A stretch of DNA of 64,000 bases, from the NCBI RefSeq assembly GCF_001761325.1, contig NZ_CP017478.1, positions 1,246,001 to 1,310,000 of the forward strand, given 5' to 3'. The notes under the pieces were generated by a model, which saw only the letters and a program-made list of their open reading frames with translations, did not search any database and was not told the origin of the DNA. Shown piece after piece: positions 52,827-61,997 of this stretch (position 1 is the first letter of the stretch; each line of letters begins with the position of its first letter). Both the position numbers and the translations under genes were made by a program. The DNA comes from Urechidicola croceus (GTDB lineage Bacteria; Bacteroidota; Bacteroidia; Flavobacteriales; Flavobacteriaceae).

Positions 52827-55097
52827 TTAAAACTTATACTTAATATAAGTAGTGAAATTTCTTCCAGGTTCATATATTCTTCCAGAAAGTGTATTAGAGT
52901 TCTTAAATGAAAAATTCAAATGCTCATAATAAGATGTGTCTAAAAGATTCAATGCTGCAACACCTATAGATAATTTGTCTATTGGCTCGAAACCTACTCT
53001 TAAATCAATAGTGCCATAACTAGGTGTTTCTTGCTCCATATATGTAGTAGATATTCTATCTTGTTTACCTACAATTCTAGTATTCAAAGAAATCCAATAC
53101 CTATCTTCTTCAAATTTAGCACCAATATTTGCCTTAAAAGGTGGAATTTGAGACAATGGTTCATCAAAATCTTTATTTTGACCTCTAGTATAAGATACAT
53201 CAGTCGAAATAGATAATTTATCCGTAGTATTGATATTAAAATTAAATTCAAAACCTGTCTGTGAAGCTTTATCTAAATTAATAAATTGTTTTGCAAAAAC
53301 TGGAGGTGTTGTTGGCATGAATTTTCGAGGAATATCTGTATTTACCTGTGCAAAAATATAATCTTCCAAAAATGAATGAAAAACAGACGCACCTAATTCA
53401 AAAGTTTTAAACTTCTTGATAAATGATAACTCAATTTGATTATTAATTTCTGGTTTTAGATTTGGGTTACCTACATATTCAAATGGGTCTACTCCTACCG
53501 AAAAATGATTAATATAACGCTCTAACATTGAAGCTGTTCTAACTCCTCTACCAATTGCCAATTGAGTTTGAAGTCCATTTTTTTTATATTTTAATGAAGT
53601 TGTTACGCTTATATTTGTTTCTGTTTTTTCTTCTATAACACCTCCATACAATGCTTCAAAATCGGCTGCAGGATCATCTATTGATGTTGAAATGAAATCT
53701 GTTCTTAATCCTGTAGTTAATGTTGTAAAATCTGCAACTTTAAATTTACCCTCAACAAACACACCAATATCATTTAAACTTGCATCTTGCCATATTTTAT
53801 CTACCATAGTCATAGGATTAGAAAGCATATTACCATTCATCATTTTCACAATTCTAGTTCTATCTCCTTCTCTTCCAATAATATTTGCATCTCCTCCAAT
53901 ATAAACTTTTGACTTATCAGAAGGTGTTAAAACCAATTCCAATTTACCACCATAAATTGAAGAACTTACTGGTGACTGAGCATCTACCATCATGAAGTTT
54001 GGACGATTCTCATTAGTCATTAAATGATCTACTTCTGAATAAAAAACCTTTGTGGAAAAACTTTGAATCTTATCTGAGATATTGGTCAATTTATAATCAA
54101 TTCCTGCTAAAGAACTATCATCATAAGGAGAATCCATTGGTAAACCAGCATGATCTATATCTCTTGCAAATGACTGTCTCCATGTAAGTTGTAATCGTTG
54201 TTTTTCAGTAGGATTAATTCCGACTTTTACAGAATAATCAGTTGTTTTAAAAGATGAAGGTACTTCATCTCCTTTTCCATCTTTATAATCTCCGAAATCT
54301 CTATAAGAACCATTTAGGGTAACATCATATTTTTCATCAACATACACCAAAGATGCTCCATTTACAATATTACCACCATTAGTTTCAAATCCGCCTTCAA
54401 TGCTTCCGTGAAAGCCTAACTGATCTTTTGTTGGGTTTTTAGAAACTAAATTAATTATTCCACCAAAGTTTTGTCCAAAACGAACAGTAAATGGTCCTTT
54501 AACAATCTCAATTTTTTCAATTTCTTCTGGAATTACATGAGTTGTAATTGGATCCATCCTATTAGGACAAGCATTCAAAACTTTCATTCCTCCATCATAC
54601 TGTATATTTAATTGCTCATACTTAAATGAACGAAAAACAGGTTCAGATGCGTATGCACCTCTTTTTACAATACCAAATCCTTTTATATCATTGAATAAAT
54701 GCCCAACACTTCTTGGTTGACTTATTCTTTTTTCTGTATCATTAATAACTGTTGATTGCGAAATATCATCCAACGGACTTCCAATAACAATAATTTCATT
54801 TAAATCAATATGAGACAATGTTAATTGTACTATTATATCATTTTGTAATTTAACAATTATAGGTTTATAACTTAAGTGTGAAACTTTTATTTCATCATCT
54901 ACTTCTCCAATTATAGAGAACTCCCCTTTTACATTTGTAATTGAATTCTCTTGATTACCTAAGTTTTCAATTGTTGCAAATTGAATAGGCTCATTTGTTT
55001 TTACATCAATAACTTTTCCTTTTATTATTGATGATTGTGCGTGTATCGATATTCCAAATAAGAATATCGAAACATATACTAAAATATTTTTTTTCAT
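52827..55097 (-). CDS. TonB-dependent outer-membrane receptor, OprC/NosA copper-receptor type
   Basis: The 756-residue protein has a signal peptide (to about 21). A carboxypeptidase-regulatory-like domain follows (about 25-100), then a plug (PRSVGHLFNDIKGFGIVKRG...VKGPFTVRFGQNFGG) and a beta-barrel ending in an aromatic residue (YIKYKF). The plug contains CPNRMDP, with C177 and M181, and the barrel has H358 and M360 in VDHLMT. In Pseudomonas OprC, copper is bound by a CxxxM-HxM site with nearly the same spacing. Copper uptake is therefore my best assignment. A CNGKC protein gene lies just upstream on the same strand. Confidence 0.85.
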   Translation of the reverse strand: MKKNILVYVSIFLFGISIHAQSSIIKGKVIDVKTNEPIQFATIENLGNQENSITNVKGEFSIIGEVDDEIKVSHLSYKPIIVKLQNDIIVQLTLSHIDLNEIIVIGSPLDDISQSTVINDTEKRISQPRSVGHLFNDIKGFGIVKRGAYASEPVFRSFKYEQLNIQYDGGMKVLNACPNRMDPITTHVIPEEIEKIEIVKGPFTVRFGQNFGGIINLVSKNPTKDQLGFHGSIEGGFETNGGNIVNGASLVYVDEKYDVTLNGSYRDFGDYKDGKGDEVPSSFKTTDYSVKVGINPTEKQRLQLTWRQSFARDIDHAGLPMDSPYDDSSLAGIDYKLTNISDKIQSFSTKVFYSEVDHLMTNENRPNFMMVDAQSPVSSSIYGGKLELVLTPSDKSKVYIGGDANIIGREGDRTRIVKMMNGNMLSNPMTMVDKIWQDASLNDIGVFVEGKFKVADFTTLTTGLRTDFISTSIDDPAADFEALYGGVIEEKTETNISVTTSLKYKKNGLQTQLAIGRGVRTASMLERYINHFSVGVDPFEYVGNPNLKPEINNQIELSFIKKFKTFELGASVFHSFLEDYIFAQVNTDIPRKFMPTTPPVFAKQFINLDKASQTGFEFNFNINTTDKLSISTDVSYTRGQNKDFDEPLSQIPPFKANIGAKFEEDRYWISLNTRIVGKQDRISTTYMEQETPSYGTIDLRVGFEPIDKLSIGVAALNLLDTSYYEHLNFSFKNSNTLSGRIYEPGRNFTTYIKYKF

Positions 55098-55210
55098 TTT
55101 ATTTTAATTTAATTTTCAAATAACTAAACGCCTGTTTGCCATACAAATACAGACATACATCAAGACTTAACAGGTAATTTAATTCTGCCAAGATTTGATA
55201 ATATTATTAA

Positions 55211-55229
55211 TTCCGAATCATATTCGGAA
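55211..55229. promoter_or_regulatory. Inverted repeat between the CNGKC gene and the receptor gene
   Basis: TTCCGAAT and ATTCGGAA form a perfect 8-bp repeat around CAT. It lies 12 bp after the stop of the CNGKC gene and 114 bp before the receptor start. There is no clear T-run, so an operator is as likely as a terminator. Confidence 0.45.
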
Positions 55230-55240
55230 AATCATAAAAA

Positions 55241-55624
55241 TTAAATCAAAACTGTTGGTGGTTTAAAAACTGAAGAGTGATACTTAACAGGTTGTTTTTC
55301 ATCCTCAAAAAACATCTCGCTATTAAGTATATTAAATTTAATATTGATTGAAAAATTTAGATTTTCAACCAACGAAACTGGGTATTTAGACATGTCAATC
55401 TGTGGAATAGAGTGGTTATGAGAATCATTTTTATGTGAGTTCTCTATTTTCTTATCTAAATAGCACTTCCCATTACAAGCTAATTCTGGCTTGTTTCTAT
55501 TTTCACAAAGAGCACTCACAATATACTCCTTATTCATATTATATTCAATCAAAGGCATTACAGGCTGCAACATTGCAACTATGTATAACATATAAAAAAA
55601 AGTACCTAAGATTTGATTTTTCAA
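55241..55624 (-). CDS. Small exported protein with CNGKC and His-rich metal-binding motifs
   Basis: The 127-residue protein has a hydrophobic N-terminus (ILGTFFYMLYIVAMLQPVMPLI) and then the motif LCENRNKPELACNGKCYLDKK, with three cysteines, and a His-rich stretch (HKNDSHNHSI). This CNGKCYL protein occurs in Bacteroidetes next to TonB-dependent receptors. Metal binding is likely from composition but not shown. It sits 143 bp upstream of the copper-receptor-like gene on the same strand. Confidence 0.72.
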   Translation of the reverse strand: MKNQILGTFFYMLYIVAMLQPVMPLIEYNMNKEYIVSALCENRNKPELACNGKCYLDKKIENSHKNDSHNHSIPQIDMSKYPVSLVENLNFSINIKFNILNSEMFFEDEKQPVKYHSSVFKPPTVLI

Positions 55625-55688
55625 TATTGAAAATTTTATACAAAGATATTATTATTACAAATAAAAATAATGATAAAAATCAGTTTTA

Positions 55689-56588
55689 TCAGGCTAAAAT
55701 AGTTCCTAAACCTAAGAGAATTGCAAAAAGAAAAGTACTTAATGCCAGTTTTTTTAACTCTGGATCTAATTTTTTTGGATTCATATTTTTTGAAACCACA
55801 TATAGGTGTTTAAATATTGGAATAAATGCAATTAAAAACAAAAACTGGATATATGACTTATAATGAATCATTACATAAAGTAACGCCAATAAAAATGCTG
55901 AAATAATTAAGTAATAATGATAATACTTTGCGAATTCATCTCCAATTTTAACGACTAAAGTATTCTTACCAACTTTGGCGTCTGATTCTCTATCTCGCAT
56001 ATTATTTAAGTTCAATACTCCTGCACTTAGTAAACCAATTGATGCTGCTGGAAGAAAAATAGTGAAATTCAATTGTTTGGTGAATAAAAAATAACTTCCA
56101 CAAACACTTAGTAATCCAAAAAATAAAAATACAAAAACATCTCCTAAACCACTATAACCATAAGCATTTTTACCTACTGTGTATTTAATTGCGGCAACAA
56201 TACTTGAGATACCCAAAAAGAAGAATAAAACTGAATAACCAAAGTTTTCTTTTCCAAATGAGAAATAGATTAATAATAATGCAATTATCAAAGTGATAAC
56301 TCCTGTTATTTTCATTGCATTAAGCATTTGCTTTGGTGAAATTACACCAGATTGTAAAGCTCGTTTTGGACCAATTCTATCTTCATTATCTGTACCTTTA
56401 ACTCCATCACCATAATCATTGGCAAAATTTGATAAAACTTGAAAACCTATTGTTGTAAGGATAGCAAGAAAAAATATTTTCCAATCAAATAATCCTTGAG
56501 AATGGGCTAAAGTACTTCCAACAATAATTCCTGAAATAGATAAGGGTAGTGTACGTAATCTTGCTGCTTGAATGTAATGTTTAATCAT
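55689..56588 (-). CDS. menA: 1,4-dihydroxy-2-naphthoate polyprenyltransferase
   Basis: The 299-residue UbiA-family membrane enzyme has about eight membrane segments, the first Asp motif NFANDYGDGVKGTDNEDR (about 55-72) and a second DxxxD region MRDRESDAKVGKNTL (about 197). It attaches the prenyl tail to DHNA in menaquinone synthesis. menE and menC are elsewhere in the window. A SPOR lipoprotein gene is 4 bp upstream. Confidence 0.92.
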   Translation of the reverse strand: MIKHYIQAARLRTLPLSISGIIVGSTLAHSQGLFDWKIFFLAILTTIGFQVLSNFANDYGDGVKGTDNEDRIGPKRALQSGVISPKQMLNAMKITGVITLIIALLLIYFSFGKENFGYSVLFFFLGISSIVAAIKYTVGKNAYGYSGLGDVFVFLFFGLLSVCGSYFLFTKQLNFTIFLPAASIGLLSAGVLNLNNMRDRESDAKVGKNTLVVKIGDEFAKYYHYYLIISAFLLALLYVMIHYKSYIQFLFLIAFIPIFKHLYVVSKNMNPKKLDPELKKLALSTFLFAILLGLGTILA

Positions 56589-56592
56589 TTAA

Positions 56593-57027
56593 CTAATTAA
56601 CAGTTTCATTACTAATTTTTAAAGCTGTTTGTATATCAATTCTATGTCCTTTATTAATTGCTAAGATAAAAGCATCTGGATAAATTGAAACAACATTTCT
56701 TTTAAAGGATAATGCTTCATGATAACTATCAAACTGCCCATAACGATACTTAATAAGTGAATCTTCTTCTACTGTGGATATCATTTCAGAATTTTCATCT
56801 ATAGTATTATTTTTTTTACTAAAAGCACCTATTTGAAGTGTATAAACTAGTTTATTATCATATTCTGAAGTATGTTTTAGTGAAATATTTTCATACAAAT
56901 GAGTTGAATCAACTTCATTTTCAATTGATTCAACTTTTTGTATCTCTTCCTTTTTATTTGATTTATTTGAACATGAATATATACTTACAGTAATAATAAC
57001 AATTAGAATTTTCAAGCAAATTTTCAT
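56593..57027 (-). CDS. Lipoprotein with SPOR-like domain
   Basis: The 144-residue protein has a lipoprotein signal (MKICLKILIVIITVSIYSCSN, lipobox Cys at about 19), an acidic linker, and a C-terminal SPOR-like domain: YTLQIGAFSKKN, IKYRYGQFDSYHEALSFKR and YPDAFILAINKG. SPOR domains bind denuded peptidoglycan. It lies between menA and an Fe-S protein gene. Confidence 0.78.
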   Translation of the reverse strand: MKICLKILIVIITVSIYSCSNKSNKKEEIQKVESIENEVDSTHLYENISLKHTSEYDNKLVYTLQIGAFSKKNNTIDENSEMISTVEEDSLIKYRYGQFDSYHEALSFKRNVVSIYPDAFILAINKGHRIDIQTALKISNETVN

Positions 57028-57039
57028 AAATAAACAGAG

Positions 57040-57819
57040 TTATATGTCTTCAGCATTAGCGATTAGTTCTACAATATCAAATACTTCCACTTCTTCTTCT
57101 TTCTTGGTTGCTTTTAAACCATCTGTCATCATCGTATTACAATAAGGACAAGCGGTAATAATTATATTTGGATTTGTTTTTAAAGCATCTTTTGTTCGAA
57201 GAACATTAATATCCATTGTTCCTTTTTCAGGTTCTTTAAACATTTGTGCTCCTCCTGCACCGCAACATAAAGCATTTGATTTATTTCTATGCATTTCAAT
57301 AAATTGAGCGTTTAATTGCTTAATTATTTCTCTGGGTGCATCATACTCATCATTGGCTCTACCTAAATAACATGGGTCATGAAAAGTAATTCTTGATTGC
57401 TCATACTTTTTTCCATCAATTTTCAAACGACCATCTTTTATTAATTTCTTTATGAATTGGGTATGATGCCAAACATTGTATTTTCCACCTAAGCTTGGAT
57501 ATTCATTTTTTAAAGTATTAAATGAATGAGGATCACAAGTAACAATATTTTTTACTTCATAAGCGTTCATGACTTCAATATTGGTCATTGCTTGCATTTG
57601 AAATAAAAATTCATTTCCCGATCTTTTTGCCGCATCTCCAGTAGAACTTTCTTCAGTACCAAGAACTGCAAAATCAACTTTTGCAGCATGCATAACTTTC
57701 ACAAACGCTCTTGTAATTTTTTTTGCTCTATCATCAAAACTACCAGCAGAACCAACCCAAAATAAAACTTCTGGTTGCTTCCCTTGCGCCATCATATCTG
57801 CCATTGTAGGTACTATCAT
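57040..57819 (-). CDS. (Fe-S)-binding protein, heterodisulfide reductase subunit-like (CCG domain)
   Basis: The 259-residue soluble protein has cysteine-rich motifs HDPCYLGR, ALCCGAGGAQMF and TACPYCNTMM, the second CCG-type cluster site of HdrB/LutA/GlpC-like proteins. A first CCG motif is replaced by VLGTEESSTGD. It probably works with the membrane Fe-S protein at 58388, from which it is separated by a HAD gene. The electron donor and acceptor are unknown. Confidence 0.85.
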   Translation of the reverse strand: MIVPTMADMMAQGKQPEVLFWVGSAGSFDDRAKKITRAFVKVMHAAKVDFAVLGTEESSTGDAAKRSGNEFLFQMQAMTNIEVMNAYEVKNIVTCDPHSFNTLKNEYPSLGGKYNVWHHTQFIKKLIKDGRLKIDGKKYEQSRITFHDPCYLGRANDEYDAPREIIKQLNAQFIEMHRNKSNALCCGAGGAQMFKEPEKGTMDINVLRTKDALKTNPNIIITACPYCNTMMTDGLKATKKEEEVEVFDIVELIANAEDI

Positions 57820-57904
57820 TCTTAAATAATTTTAATATACTGTGAAGTGGATAAAATACAATTCACTCTAATTTATTTTAATTGCGATACTCTAATTTAT
57901 TTTC

Positions 57905-58348
57905 TTAATGATTTCCATCATCAAAAACCTGAATAGTAACTTCTTTCTCTATTAAATCTGTAAACTTACCTCTGTAACGAGTTGCTTTTACCAAATGATT
58001 ATCTATCCAATGGTAATTCCCACCACGAGGTTTTCCCATTAGTAAACTATGATATTTAAATCCGTTTCTATCCAACCATTCTGTTGTAATCTCTCTATGC
58101 TCTTCTGTACGAGAAGTAAAAAAGCAAATTATATGACCTTCATCATACCAACTGTTTAAAGTTTTTAATGCATCTGGAAATGGTTCACAAGTTGACATTC
58201 TCTCAGGCTCTTCGTTTGGCACATCTTCAGTTATGGTTCCATCTATATCAATTAGATAATTTTTAACTCCTTCTGGTAAAGCTGGACTGATTAAATTACC
58301 GTTTTCATCAAATAACTCGTGTAACTCTTTTTTTTCTTCTGATTTCAT
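57905..58348 (-). CDS. HAD-superfamily phosphatase-like protein
   Basis: The 147-residue protein has HAD motif I YLIDIDGTITED (about 31-42), motif II FFTSRTEEHRE and the end region HWIDNHLVKATRYRG. The motif-I Asp pair DxD is intact. Homologues are sometimes annotated as phosphoheptose isomerase, but no isomerase fold is seen. It lies between two Fe-S protein genes. Confidence 0.78.
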   Translation of the reverse strand: MKSEEKKELHELFDENGNLISPALPEGVKNYLIDIDGTITEDVPNEEPERMSTCEPFPDALKTLNSWYDEGHIICFFTSRTEEHREITTEWLDRNGFKYHSLLMGKPRGGNYHWIDNHLVKATRYRGKFTDLIEKEVTIQVFDDGNH

Positions 58349-58387
58349 TCTTTCTTGTATTATTTATTATTGTGTTGTTGTATATTA

Positions 58388-59698
58388 TTATTCTTCATCC
58401 TTCCAATTCAATCTATCCATTTGATTGTATTGCCAAGGGGCTCCATTGTTTTCTATATTGGTCATCATCATATTTAATTCTTGTGGAGCTGCAGATTGTT
58501 CCATTACTAAATACCTTCGCATATCCATAATAATAGATAATGGATCAATATTTACTGGACATTCTTCCACACATGCATTGCATGTAGTACATGCCCATAA
58601 TTCTTCTGGAGTTATATAGTCATTTAATAATTGCTTGTTATCATCTTTAAATTCACCTCCATTTTTATCAATATTATTTCCTACTTCTTCAAGTCTATCA
58701 CGAGTTTTCATCATTATAGCTCTTGGAGACAATTCTTTACCTGTTTGGTTTGCAGGACAAACAGATGTACATCTTCCGCATTCTGTACAGGTATATGCGT
58801 TCAATAATTGTACCCAATTTAAATCTGTGACATCACTAGCACCAAATTTTTCTGGAACTACATCTTCTTCTCCTTCGACAGGTGCAGCATATGGATCGGC
58901 ATTCGGATCCATCATTAACTGTACTTCTTTAGTTACATTTTTATCATTGGTAAATTGTCCTTTTGGGTTTAAATTTGCAAAAAATGTATTTGGAAAAGCC
59001 AATAGTATATGCAAATGTTTTGAATAATATAAGTAATTCAAGAATACTAAAATTCCTGCAATGTGTAACCACCAAGCAGATTTTTCTATATAATGCAATA
59101 CTACTGGAGGATTATCACTTAATAATGGAAATATATACTGACTAATTGGATTCCCTACATTTTTAATTTGAAAATTTAAATCTGCTGCATTCATTAATAA
59201 AAATAATGACATCAACACCATTTCAAAATATAAAATATATAAAGCATCATTCTTAGGAAAACCTTTCATTTCTTTATTCCAAAAACGAGGAATTCTCATA
59301 ATCACTCTTCGTATCCAAAAAATTATAACTGATACTAATACCAAAAATGCTAAAATTTCAAAACTACCTATTAAGAAACTATAGAAACTCCCCATAAAAC
59401 TCAATGCTCTATGTGTTCCAAATAGTCCATCAATAATTATTTCTAAAACTTCAATATTGATAATAATAAATCCTAAATACACAACAATATGTAAAATTCC
59501 TGCAATAGGTCGACGTACCATTTTACTTTGTCCCATAGCAATCATAGCCATGTTTTTCCACCTTTCAGATTTATTATCTGAGCGATCAATATCTTTACCT
59601 AAATTGATATTACGCTTTAATTTTTTTATATTTTTTACAAAAAAACCAATTCCAATAATGAGTAAAATGGCAAAAAGTATGTTAGGTAAGTATTGCAT
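58388..59698 (-). CDS. Membrane (Fe-S)-binding protein with two [4Fe-4S] ferredoxin sites
   Basis: The 436-residue protein has about five membrane segments (about 4-240, with HIVVYLGFIIINIEVLEII and conserved His for possible haem binding). A cytoplasmic domain follows with two clusters, CTECGRCTSVCPANQTG (about 308) and CTTCNACVEECPVNI (about 371). It resembles the membrane subunit of Hdr/nitrate reductase gamma-like electron carriers. Its soluble partner is the gene at 57040. A quinone role is inferred. Confidence 0.85.
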   Translation of the reverse strand: MQYLPNILFAILLIIGIGFFVKNIKKLKRNINLGKDIDRSDNKSERWKNMAMIAMGQSKMVRRPIAGILHIVVYLGFIIINIEVLEIIIDGLFGTHRALSFMGSFYSFLIGSFEILAFLVLVSVIIFWIRRVIMRIPRFWNKEMKGFPKNDALYILYFEMVLMSLFLLMNAADLNFQIKNVGNPISQYIFPLLSDNPPVVLHYIEKSAWWLHIAGILVFLNYLYYSKHLHILLAFPNTFFANLNPKGQFTNDKNVTKEVQLMMDPNADPYAAPVEGEEDVVPEKFGASDVTDLNWVQLLNAYTCTECGRCTSVCPANQTGKELSPRAIMMKTRDRLEEVGNNIDKNGGEFKDDNKQLLNDYITPEELWACTTCNACVEECPVNIDPLSIIMDMRRYLVMEQSAAPQELNMMMTNIENNGAPWQYNQMDRLNWKDEE

Positions 59699-59703
59699 TC
59701 TTA

Positions 59704-60657
59704 TTAATTTTCTTGTTCTGGGTTATATTCTTTTGCTTTTTTTCCAAATAATGAAAAGTGTACAAATCTTTTGGGATGTAACTTCATTTCACGTAATAAT
59801 TCTTCCATTTCTTTAGAAGCATTTTCTAGATTATTGTATAAACCTTCATCTTTTAACAACTTCCCAATTGAACCTTCTCCTTGATCAACTTCTGCAAGAA
59901 TATTATCAAAATTTGTGATTGTGCTTTGCAGTTTTTTTATAGTAAATCCTAAATTAGCATTTGCTAAAGAGTCTGAAATTTTAGAAAAATTATTGGTAAT
60001 TGTTTCAACATTTTCTAACGAATTGTCTAATTTCATTTTATTTGAAACTAATATTTGATCTAAGGACTCAGATGACTTTTTGAAATTTGAAACCGTAGTA
60101 TTTAAATTTGAAATTGTAGATTTTAAATTGGCTCTTGTGTTTTTATCCAAAACCTGATTTAACCCAAGCATTAATGAATCAGCATTTACAATAACACTCT
60201 CTAGTTTTGATTGTAATGGATTTAATGTTTCTGTAACAGTTGAAAACAAATCAGATTCTATTTGACCTGTCAAAAAATCACCAGAAACTGCATTTTCTCC
60301 TTCATAAGAAGGGACTATTGCTAATGACTTCCCTCCCATTAAACTTGCACTATAAATTTTGGCAATACTTTGTTTAGAAAATTGAAAATCATTTTCAATT
60401 CCAAACTCAACAATTAATTGACCTTGTTTATTTACTGCATTATTGAACTTAATATCTACTACTTTTCCAACCTGTAATCCATTTATTGTAACAGGGCTAG
60501 CAGTATTTAATCCTTGAACATTATTATATTCTGCAAAGTAGGTACGTGGTGATTTATTGAAAAGATTTTGGCCTTTCAAAAAATTATATCCCCAAATAAA
60601 TACTGCAATAATTACTATTGCTATAACACCTGTTTTTAATTCTCTAGATAGTTTCAA
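59704..60657 (-). CDS. MlaD/MCE domain protein
   Basis: The 317-residue protein has one N-terminal membrane anchor (KTGVIAIVIIAVFIWGYNFL) and an MCE domain: AEYNNVQGLNTASPVTINGLQVGKVVDIKF. A long helical region follows (about 130-300). MCE proteins form rings that move phospholipids across the envelope. The start is TTG, the only codon that gives the conserved N-terminus; a stop lies just upstream. It is downstream of the amidase gene. Confidence 0.87.
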   Translation of the reverse strand: MKLSRELKTGVIAIVIIAVFIWGYNFLKGQNLFNKSPRTYFAEYNNVQGLNTASPVTINGLQVGKVVDIKFNNAVNKQGQLIVEFGIENDFQFSKQSIAKIYSASLMGGKSLAIVPSYEGENAVSGDFLTGQIESDLFSTVTETLNPLQSKLESVIVNADSLMLGLNQVLDKNTRANLKSTISNLNTTVSNFKKSSESLDQILVSNKMKLDNSLENVETITNNFSKISDSLANANLGFTIKKLQSTITNFDNILAEVDQGEGSIGKLLKDEGLYNNLENASKEMEELLREMKLHPKRFVHFSLFGKKAKEYNPEQEN

Positions 60658-60716
60658 AATGGCTAATTAATTAAGCAACAATATTACTAATAATTTTTGT
60701 GAGTAAAAATTATTTA

Positions 60717-61829
60717 CTAATGAGTTTTTATAGCTTCTGTCACCGAAATCTTCTCACCATTTTTAAAGGCAACAATAAATGCCGAAGTATAACCTAAGTC
60801 TTTGGCCTGCTTTTGAAGATTTTTGATTTTATTAAAATCTGAAGTTTTACCAATATAATATTTATAAAAGTTTCCTACTTTAACACGTTCAACATCATTT
60901 AAACCTTTAAAATTATATGACTTTGTTTCTAATTTTCTTGAACCTGATGCCAATTGAACTTTAAAGATAACTCCTTCATAAATTTTTGCTTCATCAATAG
61001 TAGTATTAGAAATATCATCAATAACAGTATTTAAACTTACTTCATTCAAATATTTTTTAATTCCACTTGCTATTGTTTTTGCAAACTTATCTTGACCTTG
61101 TTTTGAATTCAAATAAGTTCCTTCAGATTTATTAGTGATAAAACCTGTCTCAATTAAAACACTTGGCATATAGGTTTGATGTAAGACGATAAAACCTGCT
61201 TGCTTTACACCTCTATTTTTTCTTTTTAAATCACTTGTTAAATTATTTTGAATAATACTTGCCAGTTGTAAACTCTGATCTAAATACTCTTCTTGCATTA
61301 ATGTAATTCCTATGACTGACTCTGGCGAATTTGGATCAAAACCTTTATAGTTCTCTTTGTAATTACTTTCCAATAATACTACTTCATTTTCTTTTTTAGC
61401 AACTTCAAAATTCTGTTTATTGGCATGGACTCCAAGCACCCAGGTTTCTGCACCATATGCTTGAGAATTGTGTGCATTACAATGTATCGACACAAACAAA
61501 TCTGCATCAGCCTTATTCGCTATTTGACCACGCACCCATAAGTCTACAAACACATCTTTTTTCCTAGTATAAATTACTTCAATATTATCATTAGCTTCTA
61601 ATATTTTACCTACAGCAAGCGTCACATTTAAGGCAATATCTTTTTCCTTATATTTTTTATATCCTACTTTTCCTGGATCATGACCACCATGACCAGCATC
61701 TAAAACCACCGTAAAAGTTTTATTTTGGGCGAAAGATGTTAAATTTATCAGAATTGAAAAAAAGAAAAATACGAAAAGTCGTATTACGTTCGTTTTGGTA
61801 TTAAATTTGTGGAACATGTGTAAGTTCAT
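60717..61829 (-). CDS. N-acetylmuramoyl-L-alanine amidase
   Basis: The protein (370 residues from ATG 61829) has a signal peptide (FFFFSILINLTSFAQ) and an Amidase_3 domain: VVLDAGHGGHDPG (zinc His), SIHCNAHNSQAYG (zinc His), VLIETGFITNKSEG (catalytic Glu). The C-terminal 80 residues form a SPOR-like repeat (VKVGNFYKYYIGKTSDF). It cuts the peptide from peptidoglycan at septation. ATG 61817 is an alternative start. It diverges from lptD. Confidence 0.9.
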   Translation of the reverse strand: MNLHMFHKFNTKTNVIRLFVFFFFSILINLTSFAQNKTFTVVLDAGHGGHDPGKVGYKKYKEKDIALNVTLAVGKILEANDNIEVIYTRKKDVFVDLWVRGQIANKADADLFVSIHCNAHNSQAYGAETWVLGVHANKQNFEVAKKENEVVLLESNYKENYKGFDPNSPESVIGITLMQEEYLDQSLQLASIIQNNLTSDLKRKNRGVKQAGFIVLHQTYMPSVLIETGFITNKSEGTYLNSKQGQDKFAKTIASGIKKYLNEVSLNTVIDDISNTTIDEAKIYEGVIFKVQLASGSRKLETKSYNFKGLNDVERVKVGNFYKYYIGKTSDFNKIKNLQKQAKDLGYTSAFIVAFKNGEKISVTEAIKTH

Positions 61830-61997
61830 CAATTTATTTTAGTTATTTTTGCCAACTTATTAAGGCAATTCAAATATTAAGCCAGAATATAAAAATGATA
61901 AAATAAGTTATGGATTTCAATAGCAAATTTAACAAAAATATGCGTTTATTGAATATAGAACCATTTTTTTATAAACAACGTTAAAGTATTTAAAGCA

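Noticed and set aside
55098-55240. Cobalamin or other riboswitch before the TonB-dependent receptor
   Set aside because: The leader is only 143 nt and I see none of the conserved B12-box elements.
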